This document shows, piece by piece, positions 8,868 to 19,000 of a stretch of 64,000 bases of DNA (the stretch's first letter is position 1; each line of letters opens with the position of its first letter). The notes beneath the pieces were generated by a model that saw only the letters and a program-made list of their open reading frames with translations, was not told the origin of the DNA and did not search any database. Position numbers and translations under genes: made by a program. The DNA is taken from contig CAZNLJ010000011.1 in assembly GCA_964573725.1 (NCBI GenBank), positions 72,009-136,008 of the forward strand, written 5' to 3'. The DNA is from UBA6168 sp964573725. GTDB taxonomy: Bacteria; Bacteroidota; Bacteroidia; Chitinophagales; Saprospiraceae.

Positions 8868-10259
8868 TCAGGGAAGGGCAGTACCTGCCGCCCCGGGCAC
8901 CGCACCCGCTTCGACGGGTGCGGCCAGGACTGCCGCATCCGGCGCTTCCTCGCCTTGAAGGATGCGGAGGTATCGGTCCCGAACCTCGAAGAAAGCGGCC
9001 AGGGCTTCTTCCGGCAATTGCTTGACCGAGGGAAGGTTTTCCTTGAGATGGTTGACCTGCCGCCCGTTTTTCCAGAAGCGGAAACATACGTGGGGACCGG
9101 TCGCCAGCCCGGTACTACCTACGTAGCCGATGACATCACCCTGGGAAACCGGTACGCCCGGCTTGATTCCCTTGGCAAAACCGGACATGTGCAGGTACTG
9201 GGTCTGGTAGACATTGTCGTGCCGGATCTTGACGTACCGCCCGTTGTTGGCCGTGAAGGCCGCCTCCACCACCACCCCGTCGCCCACCGCATAGATCGGC
9301 GTACCGTGGGGCGCGGCATAATCCGTTCCCAAATGGGGGCGGACCTTCTTCAACACAGGATGGAATCGTGCCGGATTGAAACGGGAGGAGATGCGGGAAT
9401 ACTTCAACGGGGCCCGGAGGAAGGCCTTTTTGGTCGGTCGCCCATCCTGGTCGAAATAACCACGGTGGGTCCCGTCGTCATACCAAAACACATAGGATTC
9501 CCTCCCTTCCCGCTGGTAATACGCGGCGTATACCTTTCCGGCACCAATGGAGCTCCCCTCGATGAACTTCTCATCATAGAGCAGCTTGAATGCGTCGTTC
9601 ACACGGGTTTGGCTGAAATCGACCGCGCTCTGCAGCGCATCCTCCATCAGGCTGACCGCCTCCAGGTTGACGTCCGAAGCGGTCAGGGCATCCCACAAGG
9701 TCGTTTCGACCTTCCCTTCCACCAACCGGCGCCGCAATTCCACCGGATATTCCACCTGCCTTACCTGCATGTCGCCGGTCAGGTCGAACACCACATAGCC
9801 CAATACGTTTGGCTCGTAGATGAAATGCAGCGGACGTCCGTCGTGCTCGGAACGCAGGACCGTGTACTTCCGGCCGATCCGGAAAGAACGCCGAATATCA
9901 AAGATACCTTTCGAATGCTGGATCAACTTGTCGATATCCGAAGCGGGCAGCCCTTCGGCGGACAAGATCGCGCCCAAGGTCTGGCCGCGTTCCACCGTTC
10001 CTTCCCGCACGGAGAAGGTATCGATCGCAAAACCGTATTGCATGGTGGGAATCCGGATTTCGAAAGCCCCCAGCTGCATGAGCTCCTGCATGTCCCAAGG
10101 GACCAGGGAGGCACCCGAATAATTGTTGCGGGAATCGGGGAGGAGGAAGGTGAAGAGGATACCCATCAATGTCCCCAGGAACGCCAGCTTGTGTTTACGG
10201 GTCCGGGTGATGAATATGTTTGCTTTTCCTTGCTTGTTCAATCGGTCTGTCTTTTCCAT
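8868..10259 (-). CDS. M23-family (LytM) peptidase, membrane-anchored, with Cys in the HxH motif
   Basis: 463 residues. M23 metallopeptidases cut peptide bonds in peptidoglycan cross-links. A single hydrophobic segment near residues 25-42 follows a basic N-terminus, giving a periplasmic protein with signal anchor. Residues 60-290 form the substrate-regulating region found in Bacteroidota M23 proteins; the LytM domain follows with HLGTD (His309, Asp313) and GPHVCF (His390-Val-Cys392). In canonical M23 enzymes the last motif is HxH and its second His binds zinc; here it is Cys. The C-terminal 50 residues are Ala/Pro/Glu-rich and low complexity. Cys may still bind zinc, or the protein may be a non-catalytic cell-wall regulator such as an EnvC-like activator. 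Own transcription unit. Confidence 0.85.
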   Translation of the reverse strand: MEKTDRLNKQGKANIFITRTRKHKLAFLGTLMGILFTFLLPDSRNNYSGASLVPWDMQELMQLGAFEIRIPTMQYGFAIDTFSVREGTVERGQTLGAILSAEGLPASDIDKLIQHSKGIFDIRRSFRIGRKYTVLRSEHDGRPLHFIYEPNVLGYVVFDLTGDMQVRQVEYPVELRRRLVEGKVETTLWDALTASDVNLEAVSLMEDALQSAVDFSQTRVNDAFKLLYDEKFIEGSSIGAGKVYAAYYQREGRESYVFWYDDGTHRGYFDQDGRPTKKAFLRAPLKYSRISSRFNPARFHPVLKKVRPHLGTDYAAPHGTPIYAVGDGVVVEAAFTANNGRYVKIRHDNVYQTQYLHMSGFAKGIKPGVPVSQGDVIGYVGSTGLATGPHVCFRFWKNGRQVNHLKENLPSVKQLPEEALAAFFEVRDRYLRILQGEEAPDAAVLAAPVEAGAVPGAAGTALP

Positions 10260-11079
10260 CGCTATTCTGAATAATGCCCTGCGGGTACAACCATACAGTT
10301 GCCCGCAATTGAAATTTGCTCAGGTCGGTTGTGCGTGTGTCTATTACGTACCTAAGCACTTGTGGCGACGAAGCCAGGGAGCTCCGGAGGGATCGTTTTA
10401 ACGGATATGGGCAGTGGGCCAGAAAGTATCAGGGCAAATTGGCGATGCAAAGATAAAGGATGGATGCAAAGGTTCCCTGCAAGTTCGTTTATATTTTGAA
10501 CAATTTTAAAAAATTAAAATTATATTTTTCATTTTAACCATTATCACCGATAGTATGGATTTATATTCCCGAAATAATTAAAAAAATGAAATTATATTTT
10601 GTCCAATTTGTCCAGGTATGACCCCGGAAACCCGGCGGCGACGCGTGCGCTCCACGTGGCCGGTCGGCTGACGCCGTACCGGAAGCGGCATGGGGCCGCA
10701 GGCGCCGATGGTCCTGCGGGCTTCCCGGTCTGACGAGGAAGCGCCGGGGGTACACCACTTGACCAGGATTGGGATTTCCGATGGGCGGGGATCTTATTCA
10801 CCGGCACGGGTTAGGGACAGGGGGCCTCGTCGCCCGGAATCTGCTGAGGGTGTCGGACCCGGAGGCCCCGCAGGGATGGTCCCTTCACCGCCGGGCAGGT
10901 CGGAAGGGATCAGGAAAAGAGATGTACAAAAGATGATATCCTGCCGATATTTTACGATACGAGAGTCGGGAGCGCTCCAGCGGACAGGCCGCTTGTCCCG
11001 CGTCCCGAGGGACGACACCCGAGCCGCCCTCCCGACAGGAGAGGGACGGGCGGCGGATGGGCCGCAAAAAAGGGTGCTG
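10260..11079. other. Intergenic region with an AT-rich island
   Basis: 820 bases. The part from about 10420 to 10615 is strikingly AT-rich against the GC-rich background and contains two direct copies of TTATATTTTGNNCAATTT (10489-10506 and 10592-10609), 103 bases apart. Both are close to, but not exact matches of, the phylum's TAnnTTTG element. From 10620 to 11079 the sequence is GC-rich without a convincing gene. Confidence 0.5.
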
Positions 11080-12558
11080 CTATTGAACGTAAATCCGTTG
11101 GCCGGGCCGGATCTGCTCCGCCTCCTCCATCCCGTTGAGCTCCCGCAGCCGCTCCGCGGTGGTTCCGTACTGTCGGGCGATACCGAACAGGGTTTCGGTC
11201 TGTTGGACCAGGTGGATACGTACCGGTTTGAAGTAGACATCCGTGGGGTCGGCCGGAGCGCCGGTTTCGGAGCCGTCCGCCGGTTGCGCCGGCACCGGAG
11301 GTCCGGAGGCGGTGGCAGACAAGTCCCCGGGGCAGACACAGTCGGTCGTCCGGAGTGCTTGCCCGGGAAAAATGGTATCCGAGGGCCGCAGTGCGTTCAT
11401 CCGCCGGAACCTCGCTTCCGTATACCCGAAGCGTCGGGCCAGCGCGGCCACCGTTTCTCCCGGCTTCACCGTATATACCGGCGGCGCGTCCAGCCAATAT
11501 TCCTCCACGCCTGCTTCCGTCCCCTTGGCAACCGATACCGGAACGATGGTATCCATCCGGACCGTAGCCGCCGGATTCCGGACATACAAGGGACTGCACA
11601 CGCCGATCACCGTACCCGACAGCTGGTTCCATGCCATGATATCCGCCACCGAAACCCCGTATTGCCGCGAAATGGCGTAGATGGTCTCCCCTTTCCGTAC
11701 AATATGGATCCCGGGCACGGTGGAAGGAGCACAGGGATCTGCGGAAGTTGCGCCGGCCGCTTCCGGTGCCGCCGGTACGGCATCCGAAGCCGGTACCGTC
11801 ACCGCTATCGCACCTTTCCCCCCCGCTGCCTGACGCCGGTCACACAAGAGGGTGAGGGTTTCGTCCAGGGACAAAGGACCGACCCTCGACAATCGCCAGG
11901 TGACGGCGGCGGCGGACGTTCCGTCCGGACGTTCTGCCGAAGGGACTGTGCCTCGTTCCACCAGTCCGAGTGCAGGCACATATAAATAAGACCGGGATGC
12001 CGCCGCGCCCGCACCACCGTCCCGGACCTGAAACCGGTAACCTGTCATGCACTGTTGCCGGACCGTCCCGTCCAGAAACACCTCCCGACCGGAAAGGGTA
12101 TCACCCAGGTCCGTCCGGACAAACAGCGTCTCCGTAAACAAGCGGATCGAGGTCCCGTCCACGATGCAATCGACCGTCGTCCCCTCCCGCGCGAAGAAAG
12201 AGGCCCCGAGCACCGGTGCCACCTGGTACCGTTCCTGCTCCATGACGGCGATGAATAAGCGGGACTTACCCTCGTACAGGCTGTTTACCAACGCCTTGTC
12301 AAAGGTCATGGATTGGCAGGTGGTCAGCTTTCCGGACAATTCCTCCTGCCTGCGGAATTCCTCCCGCCCCATGTCGAAGGTGACGAAACGGTCCTCACCG
12401 AGCTTGAAGGAATACGTGTATTCCGCTTCGGCGGTCACCTTGTTCACGTATTCCAACCGATCCATGCAGGTTGCGTCATACAATAGGTAGCGGTCCTGCG
12501 CCTGCAGGGTGAGGAGCTGCAACGGCAGGAGTAACATCCAGGCACCAATGCATTTCAT
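11080..12558 (-). CDS. Secreted protein with three LysM domains
   Basis: 492 residues with an N-terminal signal peptide (MKCIGAWMLLLPLQLLTLQA). Three LysM modules, which bind N-acetylglucosamine-containing glycans such as peptidoglycan, are seen at about residues 293-337 (IHIVRKGETIYAISRQYGVS), 368-410 (YTVKPGETVAALARRFG) and 446-492 (LVQQTETLFGIARQYG), the last ending at the C-terminus. The first 240 residues are an unrecognised domain with several Cys. No catalytic domain is visible, so it may be a wall-binding scaffold or a regulator of a lytic enzyme such as the neighbouring M23 protein; that link is inference. Linkers are rich in Ala, Pro and Ser. Confidence 0.8.
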   Translation of the reverse strand: MKCIGAWMLLLPLQLLTLQAQDRYLLYDATCMDRLEYVNKVTAEAEYTYSFKLGEDRFVTFDMGREEFRRQEELSGKLTTCQSMTFDKALVNSLYEGKSRLFIAVMEQERYQVAPVLGASFFAREGTTVDCIVDGTSIRLFTETLFVRTDLGDTLSGREVFLDGTVRQQCMTGYRFQVRDGGAGAAASRSYLYVPALGLVERGTVPSAERPDGTSAAAVTWRLSRVGPLSLDETLTLLCDRRQAAGGKGAIAVTVPASDAVPAAPEAAGATSADPCAPSTVPGIHIVRKGETIYAISRQYGVSVADIMAWNQLSGTVIGVCSPLYVRNPAATVRMDTIVPVSVAKGTEAGVEEYWLDAPPVYTVKPGETVAALARRFGYTEARFRRMNALRPSDTIFPGQALRTTDCVCPGDLSATASGPPVPAQPADGSETGAPADPTDVYFKPVRIHLVQQTETLFGIARQYGTTAERLRELNGMEEAEQIRPGQRIYVQ

Positions 12559-12681
12559 GGTTGTTCGTGTTTGTTAATTAAGCGACTGGTTCCTAATATT
12601 TTAACAAAATAACGGAAAATGTCGCCAAAATCAAACACCTGGCACCACAATTCCATGCACAGGCCCCGGTCCGGGCGCTGC

Positions 12682-14919
12682 TCATCGTTCCCACACGAGA
12701 CCGGCGGATATATACCTGGGCATCCCGACGCGGATGCCCTGCGGACGACGGGAGACGATGTACCGCTCATCCGTCAGGTTGCGCACGGCCAGGTTCAACC
12801 GGCAACGGTGCCTGCCGGGCAGCTCGTACCAGGCGTTCAGGTCTGCGATGAAAAAGCCCGGGATCCTTCCGACCCGACCATCGAGGGAAGGGGCCTCGGT
12901 ATTCAGTTCATCCGCATACTGGGCAGCCGTATAGCGGGTCTGGACCTGGATGCCGGAACCGTCCGGTCGCTGCCAGAGCATGGAGCCGCTGGCCAGCCAG
13001 GCCGGTGCATAAGGCGTTCGGTTACCCCGGACATTCACCCGTTCGCCACCCTGCCGCAGGAAACGGTCTTCCCGGTAGGTGGCGTGGACAAAGGTGCCGT
13101 GGAATCCCAGCTGCCACAGGTACCCATCGGGCAATAAGGACGACAACCGGGCGGTCAAGGCGGCTTCCAGCCCCTGGTGGAGGGTCCGCCCCCCGTTGAC
13201 CAAACCGGTTCCGGTCCCGCCGGCCGATTCCGCCACCGGAATGATCTGGTTCGAAAAATCCATCCGGAACCCGGTGAACTCCCAGGACAACCAAGGGCTT
13301 GCCTTACCCCGCACCCCCAACTCGGCGTTCCAACTCAACTCCGGCGCCAGATCCATCGCTACACCCGCCTGGGTGACGGCATCCTTGGTACGGGGCGGTG
13401 CAAACCCCCGGTGCAGTCCACCGAATAGGTTGAGCACCTCCATGGGCCGGTAATTGAATCCCAGTCCGGGAATCAGGCGACCGATCGAACGTCCTGCGGC
13501 GAGGTTGGTATCCACGACCACCCCCCCGAATTTGTTCCGCAGGATGTTCCGTTCGTACCGGTAATATTCCACCCGCCAACCGGCACTGACCTGAAACCGG
13601 TCCGATACCGAAACCCTGTCCTGGAAATACTGGTGCACAGCATTCCCGCTGCGGATTTCGTCCGATGTCAATGCCCCCGAACGGGCGGCCGCCCGGCCGC
13701 CGTCCACCCGCTGCTCCTCGGCCTGTTCCCACAGGTATCCCCACCCGGTGTCGAAGTGATGCTGCCAGGACCCGGTCGAGAAGGTCCCGCTGACCCGGGT
13801 ATTCGCCCCGGCTACCGCAAAGCCCCGGTTCCGATGGCCGTTGCTGTCCAACATGTACACGGCGCCGCCGGGGCGGGTGGTATCGCCCCAAATGACCCCG
13901 GTCCGCCCCGCTACCGTCGCATCCATCGTGAAATCCTGCCGCTGCCAGTCGCGTTGCGTGGTGTATCCGTAGAACTGGTTCTTCCAGGTCACGCCCCGCC
14001 GGCCCCGCCAGGTATGTACCGCGGAACCCTGGTAACGCCGGACCAAAAGCCGGTCGTCCGGCGACATCCGCACGAAATCGTCCGCCCCCGCCTCATACAT
14101 CGATTGGGTCAACCCCAGGTAGGTGGCATCGGACCGCTCATCGTATATTCCCCACTTGACCGTCCACTCCGACCGGCGCCCCATCCGGAACTGCCATTTT
14201 GTGGTCAGGTCGCTCAAGGCAAAACCGACGTAGCCCAGCCGGTCCGCCCGCTTGTGCAGGAAATCGATGCGGTAACCCTTGTCTCCCTCCGACCGGCCCA
14301 GGCTGACCTGGCCGCTTCGCAAGCCACCCTGACCCACGCCGACCTGGATCCGCAACAGCGAATCCTCCGGAACCGGCGCCGATAGGTAATTCACCACCCC
14401 GCCGACCGTCTGCGGCCCGTATTGGAGCTGTCCACTCCCCTTGAGCACCTCCACCCCCTCCATGCGCGCTATCGCCGGGGTGTAGTAAAGCTCCGGCTCC
14501 CCATATGGATTCAATGCCACCGGAAGCCCATCCTCCAATACCAGTACCCCCCGGCTCCGATCCGGATTCAACCCGCGTACGGACAGGTTCATCCGTAGAC
14601 CGGCCCCCTCCTCCTCCACCACGTGCAACCCGGGAAGCGCCCGGAACACATCGTTCCCGCTCAACGGCGCCAGCCGCCTGATGGAGGCTGCGCCCAGGTA
14701 ACTGACCGACCCCGGAATGTCCCGGAACAGTCCGTCCCGCTTTCCCGTCAAGATCACTTGCGGACCGGTCAGCTCCCGCAGGGTGTCGCGCCCCCCGGTG
14801 GTGTCCACCCCGTTTCCTGCCGCCGCCGCAGGACCGGCCATCCCGACCAGTACAGTCCCTATCAGCCAGATCAGCCCTTGCAGGACCTCCCCCGGGTAGC
14901 CAAATCGCCTTTCTTCCAT
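12682..14919 (-). CDS. FecA-like TonB-dependent outer-membrane receptor
   Basis: 745 residues from the ATG at 14919. An upstream in-frame start at 14985 would add 22 residues but would place the start upstream of the likely promoter element (14955-14962). A signal peptide is followed by a plug domain (about residues 50-165: VILTGKRDGLFRDIPGSV, LPGLHVVEEEGAG, SVRGLNP, VLVLEDGLPV) and a 22-strand-type barrel ending in Arg, with a late segment LNLAVRNLTDERYI typical of TonB receptors. The barrel segment DERSDATYLGLTQSMYEAG resembles FecA-type ferric-citrate receptors. No carboxypeptidase-like extension and no SusD partner are present, so an iron-chelate cargo is more likely than a glycan; cargo is inference. 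No FecI/FecR pair lies nearby. Confidence 0.88.
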   Translation of the reverse strand: MEERRFGYPGEVLQGLIWLIGTVLVGMAGPAAAAGNGVDTTGGRDTLRELTGPQVILTGKRDGLFRDIPGSVSYLGAASIRRLAPLSGNDVFRALPGLHVVEEEGAGLRMNLSVRGLNPDRSRGVLVLEDGLPVALNPYGEPELYYTPAIARMEGVEVLKGSGQLQYGPQTVGGVVNYLSAPVPEDSLLRIQVGVGQGGLRSGQVSLGRSEGDKGYRIDFLHKRADRLGYVGFALSDLTTKWQFRMGRRSEWTVKWGIYDERSDATYLGLTQSMYEAGADDFVRMSPDDRLLVRRYQGSAVHTWRGRRGVTWKNQFYGYTTQRDWQRQDFTMDATVAGRTGVIWGDTTRPGGAVYMLDSNGHRNRGFAVAGANTRVSGTFSTGSWQHHFDTGWGYLWEQAEEQRVDGGRAAARSGALTSDEIRSGNAVHQYFQDRVSVSDRFQVSAGWRVEYYRYERNILRNKFGGVVVDTNLAAGRSIGRLIPGLGFNYRPMEVLNLFGGLHRGFAPPRTKDAVTQAGVAMDLAPELSWNAELGVRGKASPWLSWEFTGFRMDFSNQIIPVAESAGGTGTGLVNGGRTLHQGLEAALTARLSSLLPDGYLWQLGFHGTFVHATYREDRFLRQGGERVNVRGNRTPYAPAWLASGSMLWQRPDGSGIQVQTRYTAAQYADELNTEAPSLDGRVGRIPGFFIADLNAWYELPGRHRCRLNLAVRNLTDERYIVSRRPQGIRVGMPRYISAGLVWER

Positions 14920-14954
14920 TTTATTTATATTTGGTTTAAATAAAATTAACGCGG

Positions 14955-14962
14955 CAAAACTA
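14955..14962 (-). promoter_or_regulatory. Probable promoter -7 element (TAGTTTTG) for the TonB receptor
   Basis: On the minus strand this reads TAGTTTTG, matching the Bacteroidota sigma-factor consensus TAnnTTTG, with a TTG about 20 bases upstream. It lies 36 bases before the chosen start at 14919. Confidence 0.5.
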
Positions 14963-15133
14963 GGTGTCCTTGCGGGGACCGGCAATCCCTTTTTTTATGT
15001 GCTCCGATGACCGAATCTGGGTAAGGCCTACCTAATTTTGGGCATGCCGCTCCCAAGCAAAGATCGGCACCGAACGGCCCGGCCCCTGAACCGCCCTACC
15101 GTCGGGGAAACGGCCATACTCGACCTTTAACAT

Positions 15134-15141
15134 TATATTTG
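15134..15141 (+). promoter_or_regulatory. Probable promoter -7 element (TATATTTG)
   Basis: Matches TAnnTTTG on the plus strand, 237 bases upstream of the small gene at 15378. No clear TTTG at -33. It may serve that gene with a long leader. Confidence 0.4.
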
Positions 15142-15377
15142 TTCGGTTTCTCACAACATTCCTTCCTTCACTTCGGTTTTTACATCGGAATGGGCGCATA
15201 TGATTCCGGGCGGCTTCCCGGCAGCGCGGGAAGCGTCCGCCGCCGTATGCACCCATCCCGGATACCCGACGACGGATCGATACGGAAATATCCATCCGCC
15301 ATGCCGTCGTCCTTTCCCCTTGCAAAAGGAAAAACGGGCCGACGCAAGCGGTCCCGCTTACTCAAAAACCAGAAAAC

Positions 15378-15659
15378 ATGAATTTCAAGGAAATCAAACT
15401 CGCCCTGACCGTCGCCTTGATGAATTGCCCCCCGGAGGAGGCTCCCCTGCCTTTTGTGGAAAATTTCATGCAGCGATTCCTTCCGGAAGCAGGCGCTTTC
15501 CGGGGTATGTTGGCCACCCGCAGGGAGGCCATCGGGGAAGCGCTGGAAAAACAACTTTGGACGCTCGCCTACGACCATTGCTGCCTGGACCTGGAGCTGA
15601 TCGACAACAAGGTGCTCCGTTACCAATCCCTCCAACGCTTCGAATTCCGGCATCATTGA
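15378..15659 (+). CDS. Small hypothetical protein (93 aa)
   Basis: Not recognised as a named family. The 93-residue product starts MNFKEIKLALTVALMNCPPE and has a balanced composition with alternating hydrophobic and charged residues, unlike the Arg/Pro-rich shadow frames around it. It is likely cytoplasmic, mostly helical, with a His pair at the C-terminus. It stands alone between the TonB receptor (divergent) and the long cohesin-repeat gene (convergent). Confidence 0.6.
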   Translation: MNFKEIKLALTVALMNCPPEEAPLPFVENFMQRFLPEAGAFRGMLATRREAIGEALEKQLWTLAYDHCCLDLELIDNKVLRYQSLQRFEFRHH

Positions 15660-15964
15660 CTTTCCGGCCCCCGAAGGCTGCCTGTCCGCTCCACCCGACC
15701 GGCCTGCCGCCGCTTTCCCGGTATGCGACCGGCACACCGCACCGGTCTACCCGGACCGGGTCACGCACCTTTTCCGGTACCTGACCTGGTCGGATTCAAG
15801 CGGCGAGCGGGGGCATTTCCTTGTCCCGGTTTTGCGGGGCGGCACGCCGTCCGGTCCTGCCCGCTGCCGGCCGGAAAACGACCCGGCGGAAGCGCCTACG
15901 GGACTCCCCCCGGGCGCAGCCTTCCGATTCCCATCGTCCCCGGTGAAAGCCTGCGGCCGGTGCC
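15660..15964. other. GC-rich intergenic region
   Basis: About 305 bases between two convergent genes. No gene, tRNA or repeat was recognised; the adjoining palindrome at 15965 marks its right end. Confidence 0.5.
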
Positions 15965-16012
15965 GACAAACGAAAGGGGGGGACGCAATTGCGTCCCCCC
16001 CTTTCGTTTGTC
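15965..16012. terminator. Perfect 48-bp palindrome, likely bidirectional terminator
   Basis: Two 24-base arms with no spacer and no mismatch: the left arm begins GACAAACGAAA, then seven G, then ACGCAA, and the right arm is its exact reverse complement. It lies 35 bases past the stop of the 1862-residue gene (minus strand) and 305 bases past the stop of the small plus-strand gene, so it sits between two convergent units. The outer arms contain short A/T-rich runs (AAACGAAA / TTTCGTTT) that could act as tail in either direction. Function as terminator is inference. Confidence 0.7.
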
Positions 16013-16046
16013 GCCACCGGTGGGCGTCCGGCAATAGGCCCATGGC

Positions 16047-19000
16047 TTACTTGAGAATGGTCACATCCCCCCGGATGATATCCCCATCCGCAAGACTCAG
16101 CCGCAATATGTAGTAGTAAGTGCCCTGCGGAAGGTCTTTTCCGGCGTCATTGGTTCCCCGCCAATCGTTTTGGTAAGGTTTCGCCTGGTAGACGACATCA
16201 CCCCAACGATTGAAAATGATGATCTCATTGTCCGGGAACGCGTCCGGGGGGTTGTTCAACAGGATATCGAACACGAATTCGTCGTTGACTCCATCGCCGT
16301 TCGGGGTGATTCCGTTGGGAATCTGGTCGCAATCCGCTTCGGGATTGGGTTCGATATCAATGGATAGAACCGCCGTATCGCAAAGTTCCGGGCAGGTCAG
16401 GTCGCAAATGGCGTAGGTGACCTCCATCGTGCCGGACTGACACGGTTCCCGCTCGAACCGGATCACGCCCAAGCTGTCGCTATACACCAGCCCGTAGTTG
16501 GCGGGCTGTCGGCCGACGATGGTAAAGGAGATGTTGCTGTAACTGTCATTCTGCAGCACATCGACCGCCAGTTGTGCCGTAGTGCCGCCCATATCCGCCT
16601 GGTCGGGCAGGGCTTTCGGAAGCGTCTGTCCGATGGTGACGCTGGCGGAAGCGGTATCGTAGTTCGGGCAATTGCCCAGGGAAAGGATCCAGAGGAAAGT
16701 GTTTTCACCCGCCACCAGCCCGGAAGCGAAGGTGGATTCCGACTGGTCGGACTCGAAGTCCGCACCGGACGGAGAGACCCACTGCCCGGTCGCTCCGGCC
16801 GGCAGGTTGCCCAGCAGGAAGGCGGAGGGGTCGCAATCGGTATAATCCACCTGGGCCGTAGCGGCAGGTCCATCGCCGGCCGGTACCACTTCGAAGGCGA
16901 AGGGTTCACTCTCGCAGTTGTTGGCCGGATTGAAGACCGTCAGGGTGAACACACCGGGTGCGTCCACCAGCAGGGTGTCGGCACCGGATAGCAGGGCGCC
17001 GTTGCCGTCCGTCCAGGTATAGGTCAGGCCGGATGCGGTCCCGGTCACGACGGCCGGCACCACCAGTTCCTCCTGCAGGCAGCCTATCTCGGACACCGGT
17101 TCCATATCGACGAGCGGAGGGATGGCGTTGTCCACGACGGTGACCGTATCGGCGGACTGGCACCCGTTGTCCTGGTAGGTGACCGTCAGGACATACACGC
17201 CGGCCGGCACCGTCACGACGGGCTGACCGGCCTGGCCCGGATCAACCGTACCGGAAAGGGCTGTCCAGGACACCGTGGCATTGGCGAGGGTGGACGCTTC
17301 CGCCGACAGGTTCACCGAAGCCTGGAGGCAATCGGTGGAATCCGGCTGCCCGGCATCGGCGACCGGTGTATCGAAATCCTCCGTCACCACCACCAGGTCC
17401 GTCTTGCTGCAGCCGTTGGTGTTGGAGGTCACGGTCAGGGCATAGGTCCCGGCTTGCTGGACCGTCGGTTGCAGGCCGGTCGGATCCTGGATGGGAAGCC
17501 CGGGTGGGACGGAAGTCCAACTTACCGTCGCATCGGACACATTGGCGCTTCCCGGCAGGACGATCGTGGGGTGGAGGCAGGTCAGGGCGGTATCGCTCCC
17601 GGCATTCACGATCGGCGGGACCTTGTCTTCCTGGACCTGGACCTGGTCGGTATTCACGCATCCGGTCACGGTATCCTGTACCGTCAGGGTGTAGGTTCCC
17701 GGACAAGCGACGACCGGTTCGAAGGAGCCGTTGCCGGTGATGCAACCCAGGCCGGGTCCGGACCAGTTCAGGATCAGGTGCGTATCATCCGCGGCGCTGC
17801 CTTCCAGCTGCGGATTCCCGAAACAGGTGATGAACATATCCATGCCTGCTTCTATGATGGGCGGGGCGGTCAGGTCCTCCACCGTGACCGAGGCCGTTTG
17901 GGTACAGCCGTTCTGTTGGTTCGTCACCACCAGGGTGTAGGTTCCCGCCTCTGCGACAGCGGCGGCGGAATCGGCGGAAACCGGCAGCAGGGTATTGTCC
18001 AGCCATTGGTAGCTGAAATTGTTACCGAAGGAAGACCCGCCGGCATCCAGCACGGCCTGGGCCAGGAGGCAGGTGAGGTCGTTCGACGCATTGGCGGCGG
18101 CCGTGGGTGCCAGGGTGTCCTGGGTGACCACCACGTTCGAAAAAGCCTTGCAACCGTTCGAGGTATCCGTCACCTCCAGCTGGTAGGTGCCTGCGGCATC
18201 GACCACCGGCTGCAGGGAATTGATACCCGACACGATACTGCCGCCGGTCCAATGGTACTGGTAGTTCGGTCCTGCGGACGACCCGGCGCCGTTCAAGGAC
18301 AAGGTGGGGAAAGTACAGTCCAGGATCCCGCCCGGCCCGGCGACGGCCGTCGGTTTGAGGGTATCCGCCATGACCTGCACCTGTGATTGCGCCGTGCAGC
18401 CGTTGTTCTGGTCGGTCACCACCAATTGGTAAATGCCGGCGCCACAGGCGGTGGTGTTCGCCGTTGAGGCGCTTCCGCAGATTTCCCCGTTGATCAGGGT
18501 ATTCCACTGGTAGGTGTAGTTCGGCCCTACGCTCGTGCCGGGACCGCCGATACCAACCTCCACATCGTTGCAGCCGAGGCCGGCCGTCTGGCCGGCGTCC
18601 GCTTCCGGAAGCACGAGGTCCGCCTCCACAAACACACTGTCCGTACCCTGGCATCCCGATTGGGGGGAAGTCTGGGTCAGGAAATACCAACCGGAAGCGG
18701 TCACCAGCGGGGTCAGGCCGGTTTCGGAGCCGGGAACGATTTGCCCGCCTCCCGGCCCCACCGTCCACAGGGGCGTGAAACCGGCGGGGGATTGGGTGCC
18801 GTTCAGTACCACCGTATCGGACAGGCAGGTGATGGTGACGGATTCACCGGCCTCCGGTACGGGAATCTGCGGGGAACTCACGCAGACGGTGTCCCGGTCC
18901 ACACAACCGGTAGTGTTGTTGGACACCGTCAGTCGCCAGCAAGTGCCGCCGACGACCGTCGGACTCGTCGTACCTTGTCCTCCCGTTATGATCCCGCTTC

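Noticed and set aside
15965..16012. Origin or recombination site reading of the perfect palindrome
   Set aside because: No neighbouring initiator, recombinase or repeated iterons; its place between two convergent stops fits a terminator better.
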